Assembly (NCBI RefSeq): GCF_950023065.1
Contig: NC_088677.1
Coordinates: 79,447,469 to 79,511,468 of the forward strand
Direction of reading: 5' to 3'
DNA: 64,000 nt
Origin: Planococcus citri
Taxonomy: Eukaryota; Arthropoda; Insecta; Hemiptera; Pseudococcidae
The translations under genes were made by a program, and so were the position numbers. Shown here piece after piece: positions 44,354 through 55,640 of this stretch. Below the pieces are notes generated by a model. It searched no databases. It was not told the origin of the DNA and saw only the letters and a program-made list of their open reading frames with translations. Within the stretch, counting starts at the first letter, position 1; each line of letters begins with the position of its first letter.

Positions 44354-46799
44354 TATACTTTTTGTGTTAAGTTTTGACTATTTTCAATTAATCAAAAAAT
44401 CGATGAAAAATTGATTCAAATTTTTAAATTTAAAAAAACTAGGTATTGATTACAACAGCCACCCGAAATTGTATACTTCAAAAGTCAATTTTGTCTATTT
44501 TTGTTTCAATTATACAGTCGAACCCTTCTAAAAGCCACATTCGAGGCTTTGGGTTCTTCAAAAATTGGATTTTTCGTGAAACATGGTTCATCATTGCACC
44601 ATTTAAGTATGCCATGCAACTTCCTAACCATCGTGTAATATTGCTGCAATGAAGCATTTTTCAGGAAAAATCCAATTTCTGGTCGACCACCTCCCCCAAT
44701 GTTACTCTTAGGAGGGTGCAACTGCAAATCCAACTGAATATTCGTGTTCAGCGAGTTTTATTCGTGTAATAACATTCAACAATACAGCAGCCATATTGTC
44801 AATTTTCTTTCACCTCGAAATTGAGGGAGGGGGTGCCCATATGGCCCCTAAATGGGGTTTTCAAGAAGCTAGTTGATTTTCTACCTTGTTTAATAGAGGC
44901 TCGCATGCAAATAAATTTTAGGTTACAGGAATTCGACATACACATAATCCAACAGTTTATGTATGTATAATGGCTGTTATGGCACACGGTTATGAGAATC
45001 TTGTCTGTATTTTAACAACACAATTTAAAAAAAGATAGTTTCCTGTTTCCTGTCCTGTGGATTGTCGAATAATGAAGTGAGGGAAAAATAAAATAAAAGG
45101 TCGAATAATAAAACAAAACACAATAGGATCGAATACCTACATAACTACCTGCTTCACCAATGTGTGTCAAGTCATGCTTTCAAAACAAAAAACCAGTTTC
45201 AGTTAAAATGGAGTCTGCTCTCTGAGTTTGTTATTCTGCATATTATCCTCGTTTCCGTTTCTATTTTTAGGGGTATCTCGCTGGGTCTGTTATCAGCACG
45301 TAGATCAGAAACAGAACAACTAAAACATGATTTTCAGATAACGCCTGGAATGGATTATACTTAACGTTAGTCTGAAATATCAGGCATTAATAAAATCCAA
45401 TTTAGATAATGAAAAATAGATTATTGATAATTTCCATTTTCAGCAGATTGATATTTTTTTATGGTTGTAAAAAATACATCAAAAAAATGAAAAATAACAG
45501 TTCTCAACAGAAATTCGAATAGAAAGAAGCGCTCTAATTTCTTCGGATGCAACTGATTCTTCATCTTGTTCTAATAACAAAAAATAGTGGCGATGATTAA
45601 AAATCGATTTAATCGAACATCGATAAAATCAGCCCAAAACGTTGTTTTTGGATTTCCGAGGCGATTTCTTTAACGCACGCTCAACTTTGAAATTGAAGGG
45701 AAAAGTTGAGAAAAACGTGTTTTTGACTTTGGGAATGGGTAATACATACATTCGAAAATGAACCAATTTTTGTCATAACGAATTTTTGCCTCACTTTGGA
45801 ATAAAATTGGTCAGAAAAAAGTCAGTATTCATTTTCGATAGTGTTCGCTGAACTTAGATTGTAAACAAGTTAAAAATACTATTTCTCATTTTCTTTAAAT
45901 AATGAAGGTTATACTGTTTTCGTTAATTGTAAGTCGTTCTATTTTGTAATAGTTTTACTTTTGAAATTACCCAAAAGAAGGTCATTCCAGTCAAAACTGC
46001 CACAAAGTACCAACTTTTGCTAAAATACCAAAAAAAAAAGTAATTTTTCGTCAAAAATATTCGTTAACGATTTCCAATTTTTGCCAAAATTAGTTCTTTT
46101 TGAAAACATAAAATTCTGTCCTGAAAAAATAAAGAATTATGAATTCTCGAGAGCTTTTGCGCTCAGGCCTTATTCATATCATTTTATATGTAAAATGTTG
46201 GGTATTAATTTCCTGAAATAAAAATGTTGAAGTCATGAAAATCAACTTTTTGTATCAAGAAATCAGTTCAGCATTTCGAATTATGAATTTTTCACAGCTT
46301 TCTCTCTCGTTTCACTCATACTAGACAATTTTTCTTTTCTTTTCCCTGAACGAAGTTAGATTTTTTTAAAAACATTGTAATTTTCTGAAACTATAAGGTT
46401 GCAAGATGTTATTTTGGGCTTCGCAGAATTTATTTTTCACAGTTTTTGTGTCGCGCAAATTCTTCAAAAATTTCCAAGAACAGAAAAATTTATTCAAAAA
46501 AGTTTGGAAACACAACCAAATTAATACAAATATTATTCACGTGCGCAGACTCCTGTCTTCTCTAGGTTTATATAGGCATATTTTGGATGGAATCAACATT
46601 TTCTACACATTCAAAACTCGTAAAACTTCATTTTCCTAATCATAAAAAAAAAAGAAAGATTTTTCGTCATTAGGTATAAGCCGGAGAGGTGGTGGGGGGG
46701 GGAGAATTTGATGCCAATGCTTAATTACAATTTTACAATTTCTAAAATCCATAGGGTAGCTAGGAACATTCCGCCATTTTGAATACGAAATACCTACCG
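44354..46799. other. Mostly no gene; one ATTCGTG motif
   Basis: 'atattcgtgttcagcg' at 44739 lies in a G-rich context. 45160-45365 has an open frame with 'gatcagaaacagaac', related to words at 5777 and 5944, and an acceptor-like 'tttctatttttag' at 45270. I do not find a convincing exon. A G-run lies at 46694. Confidence 0.4.
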
Positions 46800-47046
46800 T
46801 CGTCGGCTAGTTTCGACTAGTTTCGTGCATCTTCGGTTTGCGGATATGCGAGTGAACGTCCTTCGAGAACTCTTAACCATAAGAAAGTGGTTGCTTGCAG
46901 TCGAAAAGTATCGAGATTCTTGCGCGGTGAACAATTTGTTTCGTGTTTAGTTTTATTTTTAGTGTAAAAAGCTGCTCTCGGTCATGGATACTTTCTGCTT
47001 CAAGTCTCATCGTATGTTTTTCGTGAAAATAAAGAAAGAAACGGTG
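46800..47046 (+). CDS. Likely 5' UTR and first coding exon of a host gene
   Basis: 46790-46983 is rich in CG dinucleotides compared with the rest of the window, as expected near a promoter. ATG at 46984 (context ggtcATGga) starts 21 codons beginning MDTFCFKSHR and ending with basic 'VKIKKETV', directly followed by a consensus donor GTAAGTGA at 47047. A MITE begins nine bases after the exon. The rest of the gene should lie to the right on the plus strand, but no matching exon was found in the window. The protein is not identified from 21 residues. Confidence 0.45.
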
Positions 47047-47055
47047 GTAAGTGAT

Positions 47056-47341
47056 CAGGGCGTAGCCAGAATTTTGCCAATGAGAGGGTAAAACCAGGTT
47101 CTTATATGGTATGAAAAATCAAAATGATGGTGATTTTTTCTGAAAACTGTTCATAATTTATGATTGTATCGTAAAAATGGGGGCAAAATTACTCCTCGTG
47201 CAGAGCGAGAGTGAAGATTTTTCTGAAAATTTGTTTAAAAAACGATGAAACAGCCATTTTTGTGTACTTCATTTTAAATCTTAATACGCAAGAAGGAAGG
47301 GGGACATGCATCCCCAATTGCCTTTCTTGGCTACGCCACTG
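47056..47341. mobile_element. MITE with CAG(T)GGCGTAGCCA ends
   Basis: Left end CAGGGCGTAGCCAG, right end TGGCTACGCCACTG; 286 bp. This terminal word is common for hAT-like non-autonomous elements in insects (general knowledge). The 8-bp flanks (taagtgat / atagttgt) are not a clear duplication, so either the TSD has decayed or the boundary is off. Confidence 0.65.
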
Positions 47342-47352
47342 ATAGTTGTATT

Positions 47353-48165
47353 AAATACGTTATTTGAATATTTTAAGGTCAAGTTTAGGTCAAGTGCTTC
47401 GTAACGTGTTGATTGCCACGTCTCCGTTCTAGTCGTTTTGATGAGGAACTTCGAGATGATTTTCATGATTCCGTCTGATAATCGATTGAGTCGAACGAAA
47501 CGAAAAGTTTAAGTTTGAAACTTTTATTATATAAACGCAAAACAGATTTACAGAGGTTTTAACATCGCTACAAAGTAGCGCGAACGCGACTGAGACTTAG
47601 TCTCAAAGAAGGATATTGTATATGGCTTAATTTCTAAAAAGATCTAGAATAAAAAGCTATTAAAAGGAATAATCTCGATTGATCTCGTAACATATGGTAC
47701 ATTAACCCTTTTGATGTGCCGCTAAACGTACATAACGTAATTACTCGTAATTACACAGTCTTAAGATAGGTCGATTAATAGGTAGTTATTTTACACAGTC
47801 AACACCGTCATCAGATAGGTACTCAGAACTTACATCAATAAACTCGAAATAAGATCTGACGTATGTGTTTTACATTTTCTGCCACGAGTTGAAAAAAAAA
47901 TCGCTGAAGAAAAAAACTTCGTTCCTGAATTTACAATAATTCACGAGTGACCACTTTAGTAAGGCGCTTTTTAATGATCATTGTGGGAATTTCGCAATTA
48001 TTTTAAAATGGTCGCATTTTGAGGAAGAATTGAAATTTTCTAAAATTTTATTTCGTCGGCAAATTTGATTTATTTTTTGAAAATAAGATCGAAATAAAAA
48101 CACTTGTACGAGCAGTATAAGCTTACATTACACGCAGTTTAATATGTATTTATAAATTTCTTCTG
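47353..48165. repeat. 450-bp duplicated segment, copy 1 (interrupted)
   Basis: 'cgttatttgaatattttaag' through 'gtataagcttacattacacg' matches 52676-53125. This copy contains a 329-bp solo LTR. Confidence 0.85.
47476..47804 (-). mobile_element. Solo LTR, 329 bp, 5-bp TSD
   Basis: Starts TGATAATCG and ends GTCAACA on the plus strand (minus: TGTTGACTGTG...CGATTATCA) and is flanked by CCGTC on both sides. The uninterrupted partner at 52780 has a single CCGTC. A TATA/AATAAA-like stretch (minus: tttatataataaaag) lies near the minus-strand 3' end, suggesting minus orientation. Confidence 0.85.
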
Positions 48166-48181
48166 GTAAGATGACACATGG

Positions 48182-48290
48182 AAAGCACGAGTAATAATAA
48201 TAATGAGCCTTTATTTATGAAAAACAAGCAAAATTACCCGCCCTTCGGGCAGAGAATAGAATTTAATGCATATGTACAGACTAAAGTAAC
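48182..48290 (-). mobile_element. LINE 3' end fragment
   Basis: On the minus strand: 'gcccgaagggcgggtaattt', then 'cataaataaaggctc' and an (ATT)n tail. It sits at the end of the duplicated segment, where the other copy has no such insert. Typical for a 5'-truncated non-LTR element. Confidence 0.55.
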
Positions 48291-48784
48291 TTTCAAATTT
48301 TTATGAAGATATGTAGTAGGTAAGGTATATAATAACTCAAAAAAATCTCGCAAAATTCCACATACATAATATGTAGTTAGGTACATACTGAGAAATTATA
48401 AAAAATTGATAATTTTTGACATTTTTGTCATTTTTTGGTTATAATTGTTAAATTTGTGATTTCACCCTAAGGCCCATTTCTCCTGGACAAATCCCAAATT
48501 TGGATGGCATTTTTGAAAATCCTAAGTCCAGCCGACTATATCTACCTTCCAACTTGAATCTATGGTCAAAATTGGAAATTGTGCGATTCGAATCGCAGAA
48601 ATGAATCGCGAATCAATTTTAGATCGAATTCAGAATCAGACACTGAATATCGTATTCAAATCAAAAGAGAATCGCTGCAGTTTTCCAATAGGTGGGTTCA
48701 AGTGATTTTGTAGCATCCATCGATTTTTAAAAAAATTTTAAATCTTCCTGCAGATTTTTGAAATTTGAAATTTCTACAAAATTT

Positions 48785-49909
48785 TGTAACAGTGATAGCG
48801 GGAGGGACTGCTAGAAGAAGGAATTATGATAATTTTCTCCTAAGGTGGTTTTCTGAGAAATATTCCATAGAAATGAAACATTTTCCAAATAAATACCTGG
48901 CTAGCTCTAGAATAGGCAATCCTTTCTACTTCAATGTACACAGTGAGAAGTTACTATACTATAAATAAAGAAAGCCTTCTCGTACCAATTACTTATGGTT
49001 TTTATTTACAGATGTTAGTGTAAAACAAGTAATTGAGCATATTATACCAACTAATTACAAGTAAACTTATAATTAATCTGTTCGTGAGATAGGTACTGAT
49101 ACATAAAATTACTTATCTTCTAACTCTGTCGAGTAGGTGCCTTAAAATACACATGGGTATAGCCCAAGACATTTACAAATAAGCGAGTATAATAGGAAAG
49201 AATACGATGTAGTTGCATTCTTTCTATATCAAATGCTGAGGTGATTAACACATCATCACCTAGCATTCGTTATAATGGGTTAATATAAAATGCAAGGTAA
49301 GCAATGCACAAGTGCAAGATTCGTGACATATAAAATAGCAAGCACTCAGATGACATTTATGACGTCATCTCAATAATTACTAAAAGGGCACTATGTAAGG
49401 GCGAACGCAACCCCAGTAAAAGAATTAAACAGTTACCTTAGATAAGTAAGTACGCATTGTCAATGTACAAGTTACCTGCCTCTCCTGTGCTGACCCCAAA
49501 TATTAGTCGCATCGGCAGGACGCGTCGAAGACCCATTTTTGTAGAGACAAAGGCTCAAGTGTCCGGAGTAACTTGGCCAGTTACTAAGAAAGTACCGCGA
49601 ACTTACGCAGGATTTAACGAAGTAAGCGTTATAAAAGGAAATCAAAAGAACTATCCAAAGATAGGTATATCGCGAATCGCAAGCTGTATAAGCCTTGTAC
49701 ATATTTACTGAGAGCGACATTGATCTAGAGAGCTCGAGTGTCGTAGACCAAGTGATTTTTCTAGCATCACGATCCCAGCAGCGAGGCTCGGATCGCGAGT
49801 ACATTAGTAGCTTATGGCTCCTCCCATCGGATTTATTACCATAAGCCACACTCATGAAAGAATTACACTAATAACTACATAGGCGAGCAGGGCATATCCG
49901 CTCATCACA
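48785..49909. mobile_element. Candidate solo LTR, 1125 bp
   Basis: Begins TGTAACAGTGATAGCGG and ends GCTCATCACA, flanked by ATTT (48781-48784; 49910-49913). On the minus strand its first bases 'tgtgatgagcggatatgcc' resemble those of the LTR at 21837. It is richer in G+C than its surroundings. Four-base AT-only flanks can occur by chance; there is no second copy here. Confidence 0.4.
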
Positions 49910-49913
49910 ATTT

Positions 49914-50654
49914 TATTAAATAGATTTAGAAAGCCAAAATTCAATCTGCAAACTAATTTCAATACCCTATGAAATCTAGTGCAAGTGCTTCCAACTCGTT
50001 TTGAAGGATAAGCTATTGATTAGATAGACTATTTTTATTTACAAAATGAAAATGAAAACTTTTTATAAGTCAAAATCGGCTAGTTAGCCTGGGTTTAAAC
50101 TGATTTCACACCGGACATTCAAAAAAATGAAACCATTCTGGATATATTTATCTTTCTTCTATTTAAACTGATTTTATGCAAGGTGTAAAAATTCTGAGTT
50201 GACAATAAAAAAAATTTAACCATTTGGATATACCATCAAATTTCCTGTTTTTAAACTGATTTTTATGCAAGGAGTAAAAATTCCAAATTGACTAAGTGAA
50301 AAAAAATTGAAGTTGAAGAGATATGATTGGCCAATGAGTTCACCCATACTTTTCTAGTTTCTTCAGGAATACATAGATCCACCATCGATCTCCTATTCTC
50401 TAAGTATGTTAAAAATTGATGCTTTAATGATTTTGTAAAATGCTTAGCAAATCGGAAAGATTCGGCGCGAACTGAAAGCTCTTGATGACGTCATCAAAAC
50501 TTTGAAGCTTAATTACAGGTTTTTAAGGCCTGTAATCGCGAAAATAATTTCAGTACAACCATCTACGCATCACGCTGAACATTTTGACTATTTTGAGTAT
50601 TTTTTCACAATTTTCCGTCCAGCCGATTTGCAGTGATGGCGTTACAAAGAAAAC
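49914..50654. other. No gene seen
   Basis: A local repeat, 'aaactgattttatgcaagg' near 50165 and 50259, is visible. No coding signal. Confidence 0.45.
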
Positions 50655-52665
50655 ACCACTTCAATTTATTAAGTAGATGCAGGTACAATTACATGAGGTA
50701 AATACAGTACATACAAAAAACGTGGCCCTAAAAAAGAGCATAGGCCTCCCCCAACCGAATCCATTCCCGCCTATCTGGGGCTATTCTCTGAAAGTGCTTG
50801 TGTGTTAGGAGATGATCAAAATCATCCCTCCATCTAGTCCGCTGCCTACCCTTCTTCCGAATCCCAAGTGGTTGCCAAAAGGTTGTCCGATATGCCCAAC
50901 GATTTGGATTTGCTCGAGAGATATGACCTGCCCATCCCCATTTCTTTAGTTTGATTTCTATCTTGACAGGTTTTTGTTGTATTTTGGACTGTTTTTGATT
51001 AGGGATATTTTTACGCGATCTTTTTGTTTTATACCAAGCATTGACCTCTCTATTTTGTTCTGGGTGGTTTTTATGTAATTTAAGTTTTTTTTTGTTAGTG
51101 ACCAAGTCTGTGCGCCATATGACAACACAGGCTCAATAAATACAAGCGTTGAATATTTTGCTTTTTTGGGAATTCTTAAATGGTCCCTTAAAAATATGTC
51201 TCAAAGACCAGAGTTTTGCCCATGTCAGAGATACTCTTCTTTGAACTTCACGATCTGTGATGACTCCATTTGCGCCAATCAACTGACCCACATAGACAAT
51301 TTCTTCTGAGATTTCAATTTCTTGACCAGCGATTGTAATGCCATTTTTTTCATTGGTGTTTGAGAGTAGTTTTGTTTTTCCAAAATTAATTTCAAGGCCC
51401 GCTTCTTTGCCTTGAGAGTGAAGTTCCTCCACCATTAATTCTAGCTCCTTCAGACCATTTGCCACTACTACAATGTCATTGGCAAAACGCAAGTTACTGA
51501 GGAAGGTGCCGTTGATATTAAGGCCTTTTTTCCCCAATTTACTTTTCTAAAAATTTCCTCCAATGCGGCTATAAAAAGTAGAGAGGAGAGGGGGTCACCT
51601 TGTTTCACACCCTTACAAACTTTGAAAAATGTTCCCACTCTTTCAGTCACTACTCTTGCTTCTAGGTCTCTGTACAAATTCTCAATGATTTTTATGTATA
51701 ACTCAGGGACACCCTGGTTCCTCAAAACGCTGAGCATGAATTTATGATTTAAACTATCAAATGCCTTGGTGTAGTCTATACATAACAAGAAAACATCGAG
51801 CTTGAATTCGTAACATTTTTCAACTACATACTTGGTTTATGGCCTGAAGGTGATCAATGGTGGAAAATCCTTTTCAAAATCCTACCTGCTCCTATGGTTG
51901 TTGAAAGTCTATAAAGTGTTTTAATCTATTGTTAAGAAGAGTTGAGAAAATTTTGCCAATGGTGTCACCTATACTTATTGGCCTATAATTTGCAATTTTA
52001 TGTTTATCCCCTTTTTTAAAGATGAGAATTATATCCGATTTTTTCCATGAAGTAGGTATTTTTTGGGTCTGCAGTACTTTGTTGAATAGGGTTGTTAAAC
52101 ATGTTATTAGCTTCCCCCCCCCCAATTTTATCTGCTCGTTTGTGATCCCATCTGGGTCAGGAGATTTGCGCAATTTCAAATTTTTTACTACAAAACTGAT
52201 TTCTGAGGGCAGGAAGGCAGGGATATCCTCATGGTTTGCTGGGAAAATGGGTGCCTCACATGATTCGCCACTATCTGTGTATAGGTCAGAGTAAAATTTT
52301 GAGGTGATTTTGTTAATTTCCACCCGATCATGTATTTTTGCTCCCATTTCATCCAGTAGGTATGTTGTCCAACTTTTGCCCAAAGCTAATTTCTTTCGAA
52401 TCATTTTTGTGCTTTTTGTTGTTTCTAAAATTTCTTCTATCATGGCATTGTTTTTCTCTTGAACAAATTTATGTATTTTTGCTCTAACTAAATTACACAA
52501 AAGATTTAGCTCAGTTTTTTCATTCCTTGTTTTTTGGCTTTATTTTTCAGTTTTTTACGTTCCATTATCATACATTTCAGTTCTTCTGGGAAGAGACTAT
52601 TTTTCTCAGATTTTAGGTTGGGGTTTGGGAGTCGTTTTGTAGCAAGATGCAGATTACTTTTTATG
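50655..52665 (-). mobile_element. 5'-truncated, inactivated RTE-like LINE
   Basis: Minus-strand pieces of a reverse transcriptase lie in order: 52500-51892 with 'RKSPDPDGI' and 'IFKKGDKHKIANYRPIS'; 51788-51468 with 'CIDYTKAFDSLNH' and 'KGVKQGDPLSS'; 51537-51133 with 'FANDIVVVA'; 51105-50728 with 'WGWAGHISR' and 'RWRDDF'. Two stops and a frameshift separate the first two pieces near 51800-51880, and a stop lies near 51115. The catalytic FADD box is FAND here. No endonuclease domain is present, so the 5' half is missing. The C-terminal GH.R and RWRDD signature fits the RTE or a related clade (family knowledge). The right edge lies against the duplicated segment at 52673. Confidence 0.85.
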
Positions 52666-52672
52666 AGATTGT

Positions 52673-53130
52673 AAATATGTTATTTGAATATTTTAAGGTC
52701 AAGTGCTTCGTAACGTTTTGATTGCCACGTCTCCGTTCTACTCGTTTTGATGAGGAACTTCGAGATGATTTTCATGATTCCGTCATCACTCTCATCAGAT
52801 AGGTACTCAGGACTTACATCAATAAACCTGAAATAAGATCTGACGTATGTGTTTTACATTTTCTGCCACGAGTTGAAAAAAAAAATCGCTGAAGAAAAAA
52901 CTTCGTTCCTGAATTTACAATAATTCACGAGTAACCACTTTAGTAGGGCGTTTTTTAATGATCATTGTTGAAATTTCGCAATTATTTTAAAATGGTCGCA
53001 TTTTGGGGGAAGAATTGCAATTTTTAAAAATTTCATTTCGTCAGCAAAGATTTATTTTTTGAAAATAAGGTTGAAATAAGAACACTTGTACGAGCAGTAT
53101 AAGCTTACATTACACGTAGTTTATTATAAT
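52673..53130. repeat. 450-bp duplicated segment, copy 2
   Basis: Partner of 47353-48165, same orientation, without the solo LTR. Its ends are not TG...CA, so I do not regard the pair as LTRs of one element. Confidence 0.85.
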
Positions 53131-53806
53131 TACATTTGGATGTTATAAGTTTTTGCAGATTGTCACAAAATGCTGGGCCTCGAAGTCCGTAAGTGTAACC
53201 TATACAGGGTGTCTTGAAGTGACAATAGAAAGCATGAGTAATTATTTATTTTTCAAATTTCAAAAAAGCTCACCCCCTAAAAATGTTTATTCGGGTATTA
53301 AATAAAAATTCCCAAAGCTTGATCCTGATAGCTTAATATTAACACATGGCGCATGATTCCCAAAGTTGCAAACACAGCATTTTTCCCAAGGAGCCCGTAC
53401 CTCGTCCTACATGTCCACGGCGCGTCGTGGAAAATGCCTCATACGTACAGCGCTAAATAACTAAACTAAACAAGTCACATAACCAAGAAATTGATCCTTT
53501 TCCATGATTCTTTATTCTAGCAGAGTATTGTTATTGACACATTGAGTCCAATTTTCACCAATCAAAGAAATAAGCAAAACTGATTGTGTTATCTGATCAG
53601 AGTGATATTACTTGTTATTTTACACGCGAGTTCAAAGCCCACTCGAGGGTTGAATGCTTATAAATAAAATACTTATGTACATACTTCTGCTTGAATTTTC
53701 AAACATTTATATTAGTTGATTTGTATCTACAGATTCAATGTTTGCATCGTAATTTTGAATTTTGTGGCGAATGTGCTTTGTGTGTTCAATTAAGTATGTA
53801 CAAATA
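53131..53806. other. No gene; one MITE-end-like word
   Basis: 'tatacagggtgtcttgaagt' at 53199 resembles the CAGGGTG ends of the MITEs at 25048 and 26326, but no opposite end was found. Confidence 0.4.
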
Positions 53807-54741
53807 GTGCAGGAGATTTGAGCCAAAAATTGGACGAACCGGGAAAAAATTGTAATAGAAAATTTTTTTTGCTCAATGTATCAAAGAAGGTGCCCTAAAA
53901 AACATATCCAAAATCCGCTGGAATCCGCGCAGGCCTTCCCCCATTTTTTGAAGCTTTTTGGGACGCCCCCCCCCCCCATGAGTTGCGGGAAAATTGCAAA
54001 CGAGGTGTCAAAAAGCATTAAAATTTCACGCTGAACACGAATATCTACTTTGTTTTTTCATATTTTGATTTGCGCTTTATAGTCCGGCATATGACAATAG
54101 GAGTAATTGCACCCCCCCCGCCGATCCTCCGGGACAACTTTTTTCTTAAAGGGGACATCCTAAGGAACATTTTAAAGCAAACTTGCCAAAAAAAAGTTGG
54201 CCTTACTTACAAAATGGCGGCCATTTTGATTGACAGGTCAGACGAAATCGCAGATTATGCGTTTCAACATAGGACTTGCACGAACTTTTTCAAACTTTAC
54301 GAAGGTAGATCGAAAGATCATGCAAAAATTTATCACCTGTCAAAATTTCAAGTGCTAAAGTGCGTTTTTCGATTTTTGGTGAATTTTTGAAAATCGAATT
54401 TAGGCCAAAAATGAGGGAAAAAATCAAAATTTTACCAAATTGACCAAGAAAGCTGAAATTTGGGATATACCCTATTTTCGACATGCCAAATCGATTGGGA
54501 ACGGTTTCAACCCGTTTTGAGCAGTTCTTGGGCCTCCAGCAGATTTTTAAAACTCGGAATTCCCACAAAATTCCATCAAATTGGAGTTGTAAAGCTAAAA
54601 TTTATTCTAAAAACTAATTTCAATACGCTACGAAGTACTGCAGGTGAATTTCAAGTCGTTTTGGATCGTCCGGCAACTTTTTGAAAATTACCGAAGCCTC
54701 CAGCAGATTTTTGAAACTTTAAATTTTCACAAAATTTCATC

Positions 54742-55640
54742 AAATGGAGATGGAAAGCTGAAATTTACTCTACACTCCAATTCTAACACCCTCTGAAAAC
54801 GACTTCTGGTGAATTTCAAGTCATTTTAGAGCCTCCAACGACTTTTTTTTGAAAATTACTGGAGCCTCCAGTAGATTTTTGAAACTTGAAATTTCCCCAA
54901 AATTTCATGAAACTAAGATGGAGAGTCGAAATTCATTCTGCAAACTAATTTCAATACGCTACGAAGTTGACTGCTGGTGAATTTCAAGTCGTTTTGGAGC
55001 CTCCAGCAACTTTTTGAAAGGTTGTATGACGTTTTTTTGGAAAATTGAAATTTCCTAAAAGTAGCTGGAAGCTTTAAAACCATTTGAAACCACCATGTAG
55101 TCTGCGAAGTAAATTTCAGCTTGCCAACTCCATTTGATAAATTAATGTTGGGGAAATTTCAAGTTTCAAAAATCTACTGGAGGCTCCAGTAATTTTCAAA
55201 AAAGTCGCTGAAGGCCCTTAAGTGACTTGAACCCACTCGAAGTCGTCTTCAGAGGGTGTTAAAATTGGAGTGTAGAGTAAATTTCAGCTTTCCATCTCCA
55301 TTTGATGAAATTTTGGGGAAATTTCAAGTTTCAAAAATCTACTGGAGGCTCCAGTAATTTTCAAAAAAGTCGCTGAAGGCCCTTAAGTGACTTGAACCCA
55401 CTCGAAGTCGTCTTCAGAGGGTGTTAAAATTGGAGTGTAGAGTAAATTTCAGCTTTCCATCTCCATTTGATGAAATTTTGGGGAAATTTCAAGTTTCAAA
55501 AATCTACTGGAGGCTCCAGTAATTTTCAAAAAAAAGTCGTTGGTGGCTCTAAAATGACTTGAAATTCACCAGAAGTCGTTTTTAGAGGGTGTTAGAATTG
55601 GAGTGTAGAGTAAATTTCAGCTTTCCATCTCCATTTGCCA
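54742..55640. repeat. Tandem 165-bp units, partly inverted
   Basis: 'aatctactggaggctccagt' starts units at 55171, 55336 and 55501, exactly 165 bp apart; the first two are almost identical. Diverged units in the opposite orientation lie at 54700-54990, so this part is itself palindromic. Confidence 0.85.

Noticed and set aside
48765..48968. 67-codon frame with a protein-like centre
   Set aside because: It lies across the border of a candidate LTR, and no homologous family or splice structure supports it.
49472..49855. 127-codon minus-strand frame overlapping an 84-codon plus-strand frame
   Set aside because: Both lie in the CG-richer part of a candidate LTR and have no recognisable domain; openness fits the local base composition.
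47353..53130. The 450-bp direct repeats flanking the LINE as LTRs of one element
   Set aside because: They do not begin TG or end CA, similarity continues past the would-be ends, and the enclosed LINE is a non-LTR type.
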